From Bacillus sp. MYb209 (GTDB taxonomy: Bacteria > Bacillota > Bacilli > Bacillales > Bacillaceae_G): a DNA stretch of 64,000 bases. Every line of letters starts with the position of its first letter. The first letter of the stretch is position 1. Both the position numbers and the translations under genes were made by a program. The notes below the pieces were generated by a model. The model saw only the letters and a list, made by a program, of their open reading frames with translations. It searched no databases and was not told the origin of the DNA. The DNA is taken from assembly GCF_002975175.1 (NCBI RefSeq), contig NZ_PCNZ01000001.1:124001-188000 (forward strand), given 5' to 3'. Shown here in pieces: positions 19,258 to 28,437 of the stretch.

Positions 19258-19782
19258 CTATTTATTTTTCTTTTCCTCAATTTTTGCTTGCGCCTCTTCG
19301 GCCTTATCTAATGCTTCTGAAACTTTCTGTTCTTTTTCTTTTACATCATCTATACTATCAACAGCTTTAATTAATTTATCGATTCCTTCTTCATTTACCT
19401 TTTTTCGTTTCGCTACTCTTTCATTTACTTTCTCTTCAACGTCTTTTGCTTTTTGAAGCATATTTTCTGCATTTGATTTCACAGCCTTTTCAAGTGCATC
19501 GTCCTTTTTCTTTTGCAACACTTCATTCGCATCGTCTTTCGTTTCTAAATACTTACCATCTTTTAATGCTGTTGCACCGTGATCCATTATTTGAGCGACT
19601 TCTTTATATGATTTCGCTTCATTTCCTGATTTTTCTTTTTCCGCTTTTTCAAACCACATAATCGCATCACTATATTTTTCATTTTTCAATGATTGCATAC
19701 CTGTTTCAATATACGTGTCATAATTACTACATCCAGTCATTACGACTAACAGAAAAAGCATTACAAAACTTAATTTTTTCAT
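19258..19782 (-). CDS. lipoprotein with TPR-like and coiled-coil segments
   Basis: About 174 residues: signal peptide with lipobox VMTGC, a helical repeat like one TPR (YIETGMQSLKNEKYSDAIMW) and a long Lys/Glu coiled coil to the end. Start 19782 follows AAAGGAG; the 30-base upstream extension is not needed. Membrane-anchored, function unknown. Confidence 0.75.
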   Translation of the reverse strand: MKKLSFVMLFLLVVMTGCSNYDTYIETGMQSLKNEKYSDAIMWFEKAEKEKSGNEAKSYKEVAQIMDHGATALKDGKYLETKDDANEVLQKKKDDALEKAVKSNAENMLQKAKDVEEKVNERVAKRKKVNEEGIDKLIKAVDSIDDVKEKEQKVSEALDKAEEAQAKIEEKKNK

Positions 19783-19894
19783 GATGTTTTCTCCTTTTCT
19801 TTGCCTGCTCACTTTACTGTAACATACATGAAAAAGAGTTTCAAAAACTAAAATACTAATTTAGTCATTTTTTATCGTTAAGTCAAATTTTCTT

Positions 19895-21163
19895 TTAGGC
19901 AGACACATCCACTTGCTTTTTCGCCACATGCTTCTTTACTCCAACTAAAACAACTAACAATAACCCTCCGCCTAATGTCATCATAACAATGCTAGTCGGT
20001 AACATATCTAATAATAATCCATATACAATCATACCAAGCGGTGCGATTGCAGTAGAAATTGTTTCAAGTAGGCCGAATACACGCCCTAAATAGTTTGGAT
20101 CTGTCGTCTTTTGCATATGTACTTGCATCGGGATATTTACAACCATCATTGATATACCAGTTAACATCATAAAAGCGATATAGTAAATAAAACTTGCTAC
20201 TTTCGGAATGGTAACTAACAATGGAAAGACTGTACATAAACTCAAGCCCGCAAATAAAAACAGCCCAATATAAACAGAGCGAAACGGATTATTCACTTCT
20301 TTACGTACTGATAAAACAATTGCACCAATTAGCATCCCGACTGCTAACATTCCCTCTACAACTCCGAGTTGCTTCGAGGATAAGTGCAAATTTTGAATAA
20401 TAATATATGGAAGTGAAACGAAAAGTGCACTCGCAAAAAAGTTTACCCCTACTGCAATTTTCATTAAACCATATATTTCATGTTGTCGTTTTATATATGA
20501 AAAGCCTTCTTTTATACTCTTCAAGAAATGCTCTTTACTTTCAGCCATTTCTTTTTTATATAAATCAAATACGATAAATAATTGTACAATAACCGCTAAA
20601 AAGAATGTAATGCTATTTAGCAGGAAAAAGGATTTAATTGAAAAGAAACCAAATACAACTCCACCAATAATTGGTGCTAAAATATTCGATAAAGATGCTG
20701 CCGTCTGGTTCAAAGCACTCGCTTTTTGAATACGCTCCTCATCTACTAAATTAGGAATAGACGAAGTTAATGCAACAGAATAAAAACTTGCACAAATTGA
20801 TAATAATGCTGCTGAAACATAAATAAACAGAAGTGATGGTCCAAATATAGTAGTAAGAATAAACATAATAAGCATCGTTAAACTACTTAATAAATCTGTG
20901 CCAATGACAAGCCATCTTCGGTTCACACGGTCAGCTACAGCACCTGCAATTGGTCCACAGATCATTCTTGGTATTGATCCGCAAATAAGAGTAGTTGCAA
21001 ATCCCATCCCGGAACCAGTTGTCTTTAATACGTATAACCCCATTGCAAACGTATAAATACCCGCCCCTAACAAAGACGTCATTTTTCCAATCATCATTAA
21101 AATAATATTTCTCATTGCAATCTTCATTTTCGAATCATTTTGACCTATACTTACATCCCCCAT
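19895..21163 (-). CDS. MFS transporter (EntS/drug-efflux type)
   Basis: 422 residues, 12 predicted helices, with the MFS A-like motif AGAVADRVNRRW after helix 2. It resembles exporters of the EntS/macrolide-efflux class. GGGGAGAG precedes the start. It diverges from the XRE-TPR regulator with two matching operators between them, suggesting direct control. Confidence 0.88.
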   Translation of the reverse strand: MGDVSIGQNDSKMKIAMRNIILMMIGKMTSLLGAGIYTFAMGLYVLKTTGSGMGFATTLICGSIPRMICGPIAGAVADRVNRRWLVIGTDLLSSLTMLIMFILTTIFGPSLLFIYVSAALLSICASFYSVALTSSIPNLVDEERIQKASALNQTAASLSNILAPIIGGVVFGFFSIKSFFLLNSITFFLAVIVQLFIVFDLYKKEMAESKEHFLKSIKEGFSYIKRQHEIYGLMKIAVGVNFFASALFVSLPYIIIQNLHLSSKQLGVVEGMLAVGMLIGAIVLSVRKEVNNPFRSVYIGLFLFAGLSLCTVFPLLVTIPKVASFIYYIAFMMLTGISMMVVNIPMQVHMQKTTDPNYLGRVFGLLETISTAIAPLGMIVYGLLLDMLPTSIVMMTLGGGLLLVVLVGVKKHVAKKQVDVSA

Positions 21164-21182
21164 TATGACACTCTCCCCTTAA

Positions 21183-21203
21183 AAGTTAAATTGTGTTAAA
21201 CTT
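21183..21203. promoter_or_regulatory. operator copy 1 (inverted repeat)
   Basis: AAGTTAAA-TTGTG-TTAAACTT, a 21-bp imperfect palindrome about 20 bases before the MFS start. The same pattern recurs before the XRE gene. Likely binding site of that regulator. Confidence 0.55.
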
Positions 21204-21237
21204 ATTATATAATCAATTTTCCGATTTTTACAACAAA

Positions 21238-21258
21238 AAGTTTAATTGTATTTAACTT
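21238..21258. promoter_or_regulatory. operator copy 2 (inverted repeat)
   Basis: AAGTTTAA-TTGTA-TTTAACTT, the same 21-bp spacing and TTGTR centre as copy 1, just before the ribosome site of the XRE gene. Suggests autoregulation. Confidence 0.55.
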
Positions 21259-21280
21259 TTTAATTATAAAGGAGCATGTG

Positions 21281-22495
21281 ATGGCTACTCTCGGTGAAAA
21301 AATTAAAACGTTACGAAAAGAAAAAAAGCTTACTCAAACTGAGCTAGCAGGTTCAGAACTGACAAAAAGTATGCTAAGTCAAATTGAAAATGGAAAAGCT
21401 ACACCTTCCATGAAAACATTACAATATATCGCTGAAAAACTTGGATGCGAAACGAGTTTTTTACTAGAAGAAGATGATGTAGAAATTGTAGAACTCATTC
21501 AACAAATGGAACAACTAATAAAGGCAAATAAATGTGATGAAGTATATAACACTTTACTGCCTATCGTTCAAAAAGAGCTACCTCCCACTTTAAATACCGC
21601 TCGTTTATATAAACAATTTGTAACAGCTGCGGCGATTATGAAAGATTACAATATTGAATATTACGTTGAAAAGGCTACTTCTATTTTTGAAAAATATACG
21701 TTATACCGGGACAGTACGGAAACAAAATTAAAATTATCCTTTACGATATTCACACGTAAAAAATATGCTGAATGTTTACAACTTATAGCTAGTATCCGAA
21801 ATGACTATGAAGAGAAACATTTGGAAATGGATCTCATTATACATATCGAGTTATGTTTATATGAAGCAATTATTTTTCTTGCATGTGGTGATTATGAACA
21901 GTGTGAAAGAGTCATTTTAGATGCACTTGCATTTTCAAAAAAACATCAAGTCTATTATAAAACAGATGAATTTTACCGTATTTTGTCTTACCAAAAAGTC
22001 ATCACTGCTGATAAAGAACAATATTTACACTACATAAAGAAATCTGAGCAATTTGCCATTTTTACAGAAGATACTTTATCGGCTGCGATTGTTGATCTTT
22101 TAAAAGCTTATTACTACAACACAATTACTAATGAATATACAATTGCATTAGTACATCTAGAGCAATTTCGAGAGAAACTAAAAGATGAGCCAATTTTTCA
22201 AGACGACGGATTGTATTATCTTGAAAAAGGAAAAGCTTTATACGGATTAAAACGTTACGAGGAGGCTTTAAAAACATTGCAACGTGGTATCATGCCAGAT
22301 TATATGAACCATCCACTTGATCAAGCGTGGCTTACAACAGCTGGTGCATATCGTGCCCTTTGTTATGTAAAACTTAACGATAAAAAAAGAGCTCTTGAGG
22401 AAGTTACAGAAGCCGCTCAAAAGATACAATCCTATCCGGATTCCATCTTTTCTTCTTTTATTAAAGAAACATTACAAATAATACAAAAACTTTAA
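21281..22495 (+). CDS. XRE-family regulator with TPR repeats (RRNPP-like)
   Basis: About 404 residues: an N-terminal helix-turn-helix (LTQTELAGSELTKSMLSQIE, about 18-37) and a C-terminal array of TPR-like helices. This is the layout of RRNPP peptide-sensing regulators such as PlcR and NprR. The ATG at 21281 is preferred over GTG 21278 by spacing to AAAGGAG. No obvious signalling-peptide gene follows it. Confidence 0.82.
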   Translation: MATLGEKIKTLRKEKKLTQTELAGSELTKSMLSQIENGKATPSMKTLQYIAEKLGCETSFLLEEDDVEIVELIQQMEQLIKANKCDEVYNTLLPIVQKELPPTLNTARLYKQFVTAAAIMKDYNIEYYVEKATSIFEKYTLYRDSTETKLKLSFTIFTRKKYAECLQLIASIRNDYEEKHLEMDLIIHIELCLYEAIIFLACGDYEQCERVILDALAFSKKHQVYYKTDEFYRILSYQKVITADKEQYLHYIKKSEQFAIFTEDTLSAAIVDLLKAYYYNTITNEYTIALVHLEQFREKLKDEPIFQDDGLYYLEKGKALYGLKRYEEALKTLQRGIMPDYMNHPLDQAWLTTAGAYRALCYVKLNDKKRALEEVTEAAQKIQSYPDSIFSSFIKETLQIIQKL

Positions 22496-22561
22496 AAATG
22501 TCTCTAAATGGTATATTATTCCTCTTTTTTTGCAAAGATAATAATGATGGGAGGAATATAA

Positions 22562-22741
22562 ATGAATATACAACGCGCAAAAGAGCTTTCCGAGTCATCT
22601 GAAGAAGCCAATGTCAGTTTCCAAGGCATGCCTGTTATGATTCAACACGTTGACGAAAGCAACGAAACCGCCCGCATATATGAAGTAACAAATCCAAAAC
22701 GCGAATTAACAGTTCCAGTTAATAGCTTAGAGGAAATATAA
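22562..22741 (+). CDS. sspH: small acid-soluble spore protein H
   Basis: 59 residues, beginning MNIQRAKELSESSEEANVSF and containing GMPVMIQHVDESNETARIYE, closely matching B. subtilis SspH. It is packed into spores and made in the forespore. GGGAGG precedes the ATG and a strong terminator follows. Confidence 0.93.
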   Translation: MNIQRAKELSESSEEANVSFQGMPVMIQHVDESNETARIYEVTNPKRELTVPVNSLEEI

Positions 22742-22743
22742 GC

Positions 22744-22778
22744 AATGCCACTTCAATTTTCTGAAGTGGCATTTTTCT
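22744..22778 (+). terminator. intrinsic terminator of sspH
   Basis: Stem ATGCCACTTCA / TGAAGTGGCAT followed by TTTTTCTTG. Confidence 0.9.
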
Positions 22779-22881
22779 TGTTTTGGATTACTTAATATGT
22801 ATATATTTCTTCTAACCTCTATTTTTCTTTTTATTACGTGCTAAAATCAAACAATGAACTGATTTTAAAGGGGGAAAATGT

Positions 22882-23217
22882 ATGGGGAATACGCCACAAA
22901 AAACTAGTCCTTATTATGCCGTTATCTTTACTTCTAACCTATCAAATGATACAACAGATTATAGTAACGTTGCCGAAAAAATGGAGGACCTTGCGAAACA
23001 GCAACCTGGATTTCTAGGTGTAGAAAGCTCACGTGATAATTCGGGACTCGGAATTACAATTTCTTATTGGGAATCACTTGAAGCAATTGAAAACTGGAAA
23101 ATGAACGCTTTACATATTGAAGCGAAAAAAAGAGGACGCGAACAATGGTATGAAAACTTTCATCTACGAATTTGCCTTGTAGAGAAAGAATATAAGTTTC
23201 AGAGAGAGATTTTGTAA
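22882..23217 (+). CDS. antibiotic biosynthesis monooxygenase (ABM) domain protein
   Basis: 111 residues with one ABM ferredoxin-like fold: FLGVESSRDNSGLGITISYW and then HIEAKKRGREQWYENFHLRI. Such proteins include haem-degrading and quinol oxygenases as well as uncharacterised ones. AGGGGG precedes the start. It heads an operon with a hydrolase two bases after its stop. Confidence 0.82.
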   Translation: MGNTPQKTSPYYAVIFTSNLSNDTTDYSNVAEKMEDLAKQQPGFLGVESSRDNSGLGITISYWESLEAIENWKMNALHIEAKKRGREQWYENFHLRICLVEKEYKFQREIL

Positions 23218-23219
23218 CT

Positions 23220-23828
23220 ATGAAGAAAAAAATAGCTCTCGTTGTTGTTCACGAAATATACGGTGTGAACGATCATATGCATCATGTTATTGACCACTTC
23301 ACTTCACTTCACTTCACTTCATCTCATATAGATGTATTCTGCCCTAACCTTCTACAATCACAAAGTGCATTTCATTATAGTGATGAAGAAAAAGCATATC
23401 AGCATTTTATGAATCATATTGGATTTAATTATGGAAAAGAGCAAATTGAAGAACTCATCACTAGCCTTTCCAGCAGTTACACACATATAGGGCTTATCGG
23501 CTTTAGCGTTGGATCTACCATCTCATGGCTATGTAGTAACAATCCAAAACTAGATTTTATCATTGGATGTTACGGTTCCCGTATACGCGACTATGTTCAC
23601 ATGAAACCTTCGTGTGCAACATTACTTATTTTCCCTGAAAAAGAAACTAATTTTTCAGTATCCTCCTTCATGCAAACATTACAGCAACAAAATAACTCTT
23701 TAGTAGAAATAAAGCAACTTTATGGTGAACATGGATTTCTAAATCCGTACTCTGAAAAATATAACGAGCAATCTGCAAAGCAAGTATACAACATAATAGA
23801 TTCGTTTCTTATGAAAATAATATTGTAA
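23220..23828 (+). CDS. dienelactone hydrolase family protein
   Basis: 202 residues with the alpha/beta-hydrolase nucleophile motif GFSVGST near residue 99 (Ser in place of the usual DLH Cys) and a late GEHGFLNP holding the catalytic His. Codons near residue 26-34 are made of a perfect five-copy pentanucleotide repeat, so slippage would shift the frame. No ribosome site of its own is strong; it is probably coupled to the ABM gene. Confidence 0.75.
   Translation: MKKKIALVVVHEIYGVNDHMHHVIDHFTSLHFTSSHIDVFCPNLLQSQSAFHYSDEEKAYQHFMNHIGFNYGKEQIEELITSLSSSYTHIGLIGFSVGSTISWLCSNNPKLDFIIGCYGSRIRDYVHMKPSCATLLIFPEKETNFSVSSFMQTLQQQNNSLVEIKQLYGEHGFLNPYSEKYNEQSAKQVYNIIDSFLMKIIL
23296..23320 (+). repeat. pentanucleotide repeat (ACTTC)x5 inside a gene
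   Basis: Five perfect tandem ACTTC units within the hydrolase coding region. The unit is not a multiple of three, so gain or loss of one copy breaks the protein. Confidence 0.9.
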
Positions 23829-23839
23829 AGGAGGTCCAA

Positions 23840-24199
23840 ATGTCACTTACATTACTCTTACTTATTTTCATAATCATTGCCTTTATATCAGCGCTAACTC
23901 TCCTTTTTATAACCGTTAAAAAAAGGAGAGTTTTCAACCGTCCCTACTTACAATCATTCATCGTATGTGCTCTATTTTTTGCGAATTGGATATTATATTT
24001 AACAAATTTTTATTCATTACTACCTGAGAAAGTTAGTCGATTTATATTTCTACCTATTTGGTTTTTCCTTTGCGTTTTAGGCTTTATCGTTTTCGTACGC
24101 GAATGGAAAAACAATCGTATTTTTTCCATATCTACCGGTTTTCTTTCTTTCATTAGTTTTTTATTTGGATTATTGTTGTTAGTTCTTTCAGGAATGTAA
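23840..24199 (+). CDS. hypothetical membrane protein, about four helices
   Basis: 119 residues, almost entirely hydrophobic helices separated by short basic loops (VKKRRVFNR, VREWKNNR). AAAGGAGG precedes the ATG and a terminator follows. Last gene of the ABM/hydrolase operon. Family not recognised. Confidence 0.7.
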   Translation: MSLTLLLLIFIIIAFISALTLLFITVKKRRVFNRPYLQSFIVCALFFANWILYLTNFYSLLPEKVSRFIFLPIWFFLCVLGFIVFVREWKNNRIFSISTGFLSFISFLFGLLLLVLSGM

Positions 24200-24250
24200 A
24201 AATAGAAGAAAGAAAAGCCCAACATCAACTTTTCTTCCTTCTATTTTTAT
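24198..24250. terminator. bidirectional intrinsic terminator
   Basis: A 20-bp near-perfect stem (AAAAATAGAAG...AAAG against CTTTTCTT...ATTTTT) between convergent genes; its right half lies inside the end of the small gene at 24225. Confidence 0.85.
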
Positions 24251-24395
24251 CTTTAGATTTCACTGTTACTGATTCACAAGGTGTGTAATAAATTTGAGGT
24301 GTCGCCTTATCAACAACCATCATAAACGTAATAAAACCGATAATAAAGAAAATGAATACCGTTAATAAAATAGAGCCTATCGTTAAAAGTATCAT
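24225..24395 (-). CDS. small membrane protein (DUF3951-like)
   Basis: 56 residues: one or two N-terminal membrane helices, then VDKATPQIYYTPCESVTVKS and a basic tail. The YYTP motif after the helix recalls DUF3951 mini-proteins of the B. cereus group; assignment from memory only. GGGGTGG precedes the ATG. The stop falls within the terminator stem. Confidence 0.65.
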   Translation of the reverse strand: MILLTIGSILLTVFIFFIIGFITFMMVVDKATPQIYYTPCESVTVKSKDKNRRKKS

Positions 24396-24457
24396 AACAC
24401 CACCCCTATATATTTCATGTTATTACACCTTTCGCTATTATATGAGCTGAATCCTTT

Positions 24458-24769
24458 TTAGAAAAATAAACGTAACAAAATAATTACAATGACTCCTGTT
24501 AATACTGTTCCTAATAAACTACGAGTATATATTGCGACAAGAAATGTTGGGATTGCTGCGATAAGATAATCCCACTGCATCGTCTCATGCATAAATAATA
24601 CTTGTGCTAAAAGTGCAGCTAATATCGCAATTGGTATGTAATTTAACCATTTTAAACCCCAGTCTGGAATTTGTAGTTTGCTAAATACGAGTAGAGGTAA
24701 AATACGCGGCATTAGTGTGACAGCTCCTGCTGCTAGTAAAAGTAATAATACGTCTAATCTCATTTCCAT
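24458..24769 (-). CDS. azlD: AzlD family branched-chain amino acid export subunit
   Basis: 103 residues, about four helices, with the family opening MPRILPLLVFSKLQIP. Works with AzlC to export branched-chain amino acids or analogues. Starts inside the last codons of azlC (10-base overlap). Confidence 0.9.
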   Translation of the reverse strand: MEMRLDVLLLLLAAGAVTLMPRILPLLVFSKLQIPDWGLKWLNYIPIAILAALLAQVLFMHETMQWDYLIAAIPTFLVAIYTRSLLGTVLTGVIVIILLRLFF

Positions 24770-25485
24770 TTTTCAATCACCACTCCAATCGTCGCAGCTA
24801 GTAATGTTGCGATAATAACTGCTATACTATCTGGCATAAATAAGTGTGAAACGTATGCGATAATAATCGCTACAATTGCAACACTTAGATGAATTGCTAG
24901 TTTCGGTTTACTACTTATTAGCTGAAGAACAAATAATCCGATAAACATCGCTGGTAATGCATAATCCATCCCGTACGTATGAGGATCTGGTATCCACTCA
25001 CCAAATAGCCCGCCAATAATTGTAACAATAATCCAATTTAAATAGGCGGTTACATTTAACCCGATCATCCATCTTTCGCCTAAATATCCTTTTTGCGCTG
25101 CGTGCTGCACTGCAACGCCGAAAGTTTCATCTGTAATTTGCGAACCGATGATTAAGTTTTTAAATAGAGGAATTTTCGTGAAGTAGGGCGCGAGCGCAGC
25201 GCTCATTAAAAGGTGCCGTAGATTAACAAAAAATACGGTAAAAATAATTGCTGAAGCCGGAGCACCGGCAGCATACATACCTGCTAATATAAATTGAGCA
25301 GAACCTGCATAAATTAAAGTGGACATAAAAGCAATTTCAATGATGGAGAAACCAGCTGTTTTCGCAATTACACCAGCCGCTATACCGATGCTCAAATATC
25401 CAAATACAGTTGGTAAACAATCCTTTACACCTTGTTGAAATGTATCATCGCTCTGCAATGTCATATGTGCCTGAGCTTTATTCAC
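24760..25485 (-). CDS. azlC: AzlC family branched-chain amino acid export permease
   Basis: 241 residues, about seven helices, with FVNLRHLLMSAALAPYF and the ITDETFGVA motif typical of AzlC/YgaZ. Start is GTG with GGAGGG eight bases before. The end of a broken gene overlaps this start. Confidence 0.9.
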   Translation of the reverse strand: MNKAQAHMTLQSDDTFQQGVKDCLPTVFGYLSIGIAAGVIAKTAGFSIIEIAFMSTLIYAGSAQFILAGMYAAGAPASAIIFTVFFVNLRHLLMSAALAPYFTKIPLFKNLIIGSQITDETFGVAVQHAAQKGYLGERWMIGLNVTAYLNWIIVTIIGGLFGEWIPDPHTYGMDYALPAMFIGLFVLQLISSKPKLAIHLSVAIVAIIIAYVSHLFMPDSIAVIIATLLAATIGVVIEKWK

Positions 25486-25600
25486 CTTTCTCTCCCTCCA
25501 TTTCTTCCATACTACGTTTTCCTGTTACGACATGAACTAAATCTATATTTTCTCGCCATAACGTATCTAACTTATCAGTACCAAAGTAATCCCTCACAAT
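25478..25600 (-). pseudogene. C-terminal fragment of an unrecognised protein before azlC
   Basis: A 40-codon frame (starting VRDYFGTDKLDTLWRENIDL, ending in GEKGE) runs from an in-frame TAG to a stop overlapping the azlC GTG. The overlap suggests that a longer gene was once coupled to azlC. No start with a ribosome site remains. Family not recognised. Confidence 0.4.
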
Positions 25601-25706
25601 CTATATAGCTCTAATTCCATTTTCCGATAGTAGTTATTGTTATACCTACTAATATAGAAAAGAAGCCCCTTATAGCCAACTGATTATTCTGAATTTTTAA
25701 ACCGAA

Positions 25707-25737
25707 ATAAAAAAGCCTTCTTTTGAAAGGCTTTTTG
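25707..25737 (-). terminator. intrinsic terminator
   Basis: Stem AAAAAGCCTT / AAGGCTTTTT just downstream of the monooxygenase remnant on the minus strand. Confidence 0.85.
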
Positions 25738-25752
25738 TGTATAATGTCCTAA

Positions 25753-26730
25753 TTATTTTAACTGCAAAGAATTTGATATATTACTCTCCAAATGCTCACG
25801 TAAGGTTGAACCTGTATACTCTTCTCTAAATACACCTGCTCTTACGAATAAAGGAATCACTTCACTAAAGAATAGCTCCAATGATTTAGGAGGTCCGCCT
25901 GGAATTACAATGAATCCATCTAGTGCCCCCGCTTCAAATCTTTCCATAATTTTCTTAAAAACGTCTTGTGGTGTGCCAATAGCGACCCAATGAGCAGAAC
26001 CAACAACTTCTGGTCGTTCTAGTATTTGCTCAACAGTTGGTTCATTTTTAATGATGAAATTCCGTAATAATTCGGCATGCGTTTTACTACGTACAGCTTG
26101 ACTTCTACTCGGCAGCATATCTTCTGTGATCTTACTCTCTAATGGAATCCCTCTAACGTCTAGTCCAAGATACCTCTTCTCTTTTGTGAGATGTTGATGA
26201 GCTTGCCTGTGCATTTCTAACGCTCCTTCATATGTATCACCAATAAAGAAATATAAACCCGGCAATACACGTATCTCATCTGGCTTTCGGTCATGTTTCT
26301 CTGCTCTTCTTCTTAAATCTTGACGCAGTTCAATTCCTGCCTCTACATCTGGCGTTGCGGCAAAAATCGCATCAGCAACAGAAGCAGCGAAATTCCGACC
26401 AGACTCTGAAGCACCAGCTTGAAATAATGGCATTTCTCCAGAAATATGCTGAGGGACATTAAGTGGACCTTTCACCTCAAAATGCTCACCACGATGCTCA
26501 ATTGGCTGTACCATCTCTCTAATTACGTCTGCGTTATCTACTTTCAAAACTTCATAAGGATGACTCCTCCAAAGTTTTCTTACTAATTCTGTACATTCTG
26601 CCGCTTTCGCGTATCGTTCCTCAGATGGTGGCATCCCTGCCTCACCAAAGTTTTCAGCACCATCAATTGATGTGACAATGTTCCATCCTACTCGGCCGTT
26701 ACTAATCCAGTTTAAAGATTGTAGTTGCCT
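25753..26730 (-). pseudogene. LLM flavin-dependent monooxygenase, N-terminally truncated
   Basis: The frame encodes roughly the last 325 residues of an NtaA/SnaA/DszA-type FMNH2-dependent monooxygenase, usually about 440 long. It begins LQSLNWISNGRVGWNIVTS, a conserved internal motif, directly after an in-frame TAG at 26731-26733, so about the first 110-130 residues and the start are gone. An internal ATG at 26634 lacks a ribosome site. The break lies only 160 bases from a flagellin gene, suggesting a rearrangement point. Confidence 0.75.
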
Positions 26731-26889
26731 CTAAATTGTTAAACTGTTATTTTTTTATATTTATTAATTCAAATTTTCAGTTGAAACTTGATATAGCAAG
26801 ACTTACAATAAATTCTAAATCTATTTTTTCGTATATTACCGTTTTTCAATTTTCAGAAAAATCAATATAAAAAAATGGGGGTTCTTCAC

Positions 26890-28032
26890 ATGAGAATCAA
26901 TACAAACATTAATAGCATGTGTACGCAAGAATACATGCGCCAAAACCAAGCAAAAATGAGCAACGCTATGGACCGTTTATCAAGCGGTAAACGTATCAAT
27001 AACGCTTCTGACGATGCAGCAGGTCTTGCTATCGCAACTCGCATGCGTGCTCGTGAAAGCGGATTAGGTGTTGCAGCTGACAACACGCAAAACGGTATGT
27101 CTTTAATCCGTACAGCTGACTCAGCTTTAAACTCTGTATCTAACATCTTACTTCGTATGCGTGATATCGCCAACCAATCTGCAACTGGTACAAATACAAA
27201 AGAAAACCAAAATGCTTTAAACAAAGAATTCTCTGCGTTAAAAGGGCAAATTGATTACATCGCAAAGAATACTCAGTTTAATGATAAAGCTCTATTAAAT
27301 GGCGTTGAAGACACACAAACGGGCGATACTGTGATTAAAATCCAAACTTTAGATTCTGATGACGCAGATAAACAACTGGGCATTAAACTAGGAAGTGCTA
27401 CAAGTAAAGCTCTAGGAATTGACCAATTAAATATCGGTGGAGATGCAGAAGTTAAACCGCCTGTTACTGATTCTCCTGAAGTTACAAACGTAAAAGAGGC
27501 AATTACAAAATTAAACGAAGCGCTAGTTGCCGCTACTGGTGATGACGATGGAATTAAAACTGCTGTCGATACATTTAAAGACAAATGGAATACTAATAAA
27601 TCAGGATATACTGGGGCTTCTGTACAAGAGCTAACAGATTTATTAGATAACTTTAATACAGGCGACGACGTTTCTACAATTACAAATAAAATTAAGGACC
27701 TTACTCCGAAAACAACAACGGCAGCTCCAGCAGCTGGCGGTGCAGACAAACCAGCTTCATTACAAGCAGCAACTGCTATTGATAGTGCTCTTGAAATGAT
27801 TGCAAACAACCGTGCTGAACTTGGTGCTACATTAAACCGTCTTGACTTTAACGTAAATAACCTTAAGAGCCAACAATCAAGCATGGCTTCAGCTGCTTCT
27901 CAAATCGAAGACGCTGACATGGCGAAAGAAATGTCTGAAATGACTAAGTTCAAAATCTTGAACGAAGCTGGTATCAGCATGCTTTCTCAAGCAAACCAAA
28001 CTCCACAAATGGTTTCTAAATTATTACAATAA
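26890..28032 (+). CDS. fla: flagellin
   Basis: 380 residues with conserved N-terminal D0/D1 (MRINTNINSMCTQEYMRQNQ; LSSGKRINNASDDAAGLAIA) and C-terminal D1/D0 (IEDADMAKEMSEMTKF; ISMLSQANQTPQMVSKLLQ) around a variable middle. The main filament subunit, exported without a signal peptide. The start at 26890 is set by GGGGG eight bases upstream. It is intact although other motility genes in the window are broken. Confidence 0.95.
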   Translation: MRINTNINSMCTQEYMRQNQAKMSNAMDRLSSGKRINNASDDAAGLAIATRMRARESGLGVAADNTQNGMSLIRTADSALNSVSNILLRMRDIANQSATGTNTKENQNALNKEFSALKGQIDYIAKNTQFNDKALLNGVEDTQTGDTVIKIQTLDSDDADKQLGIKLGSATSKALGIDQLNIGGDAEVKPPVTDSPEVTNVKEAITKLNEALVAATGDDDGIKTAVDTFKDKWNTNKSGYTGASVQELTDLLDNFNTGDDVSTITNKIKDLTPKTTTAAPAAGGADKPASLQAATAIDSALEMIANNRAELGATLNRLDFNVNNLKSQQSSMASAASQIEDADMAKEMSEMTKFKILNEAGISMLSQANQTPQMVSKLLQ

Positions 28033-28053
28033 GCCATTTGAGTTAGCTTCATG

Positions 28054-28090
28054 AATAAACCTCTCTGCTTGCGGGGAGGTTTGTTTTTTC
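28054..28090 (+). terminator. intrinsic terminator of flagellin gene
   Basis: Stem AAACCTC / GAGGTTT with a following run of T. Confidence 0.88.
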
Positions 28091-28252
28091 TATATAAAGT
28101 GAAACTTTAATCAGTGGGAGCTTTACCCCACTGATTATTAGTTGAACCAATCGGGCTTTTACGGACGGTTGATTTCCCGCCTAACTTCTTTGCTTCTTCC
28201 TAGTTTTCAGGCGGAAATCTTATCGCCGTTAATGCGGGATAAATGAATTATT
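28091..28252 (+). repeat. bcr1-like intergenic repeat, copy A
   Basis: About 160 bases from ATAAAGTGAAACTTTAATCA through CCCACTGATTATTAGTTGAA and GGGCTTTTACGG to GTTAATGCGGGATAAA. The same blocks recur inverted near 38.0 and 57.7 kb. ATAAA at both ends fits the TTTAT target repeats reported for bcr1. The rest of the gap up to the second flagellin shows no gene. Confidence 0.75.
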
Positions 28253-28437
28253 TGTAAAACCTTTCTTTTTTTAGGTGGAAGAGAGCATCCGCGATGTGTA
28301 GAAGTGGTCAGTGCCTATTTCAATCCCCTCCTATGTTAAAACACAAACAGGAAATGAGCATAAGCCCTTTTTCTTTTCGTAGCCGTTTATTAGTTTTAGA
28401 ACACCGACTCTATATCAATCTATAAGGAGTGTCTATT

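Noticed and set aside
26734-26889. MogR box before flagellin
   Set aside because: T and A runs are present but none fits TTTT-N5-AAAA.
27273-27884. 203-residue antisense frame in flagellin
   Set aside because: Mirror frame caused by flagellin codon bias; no ribosome site.
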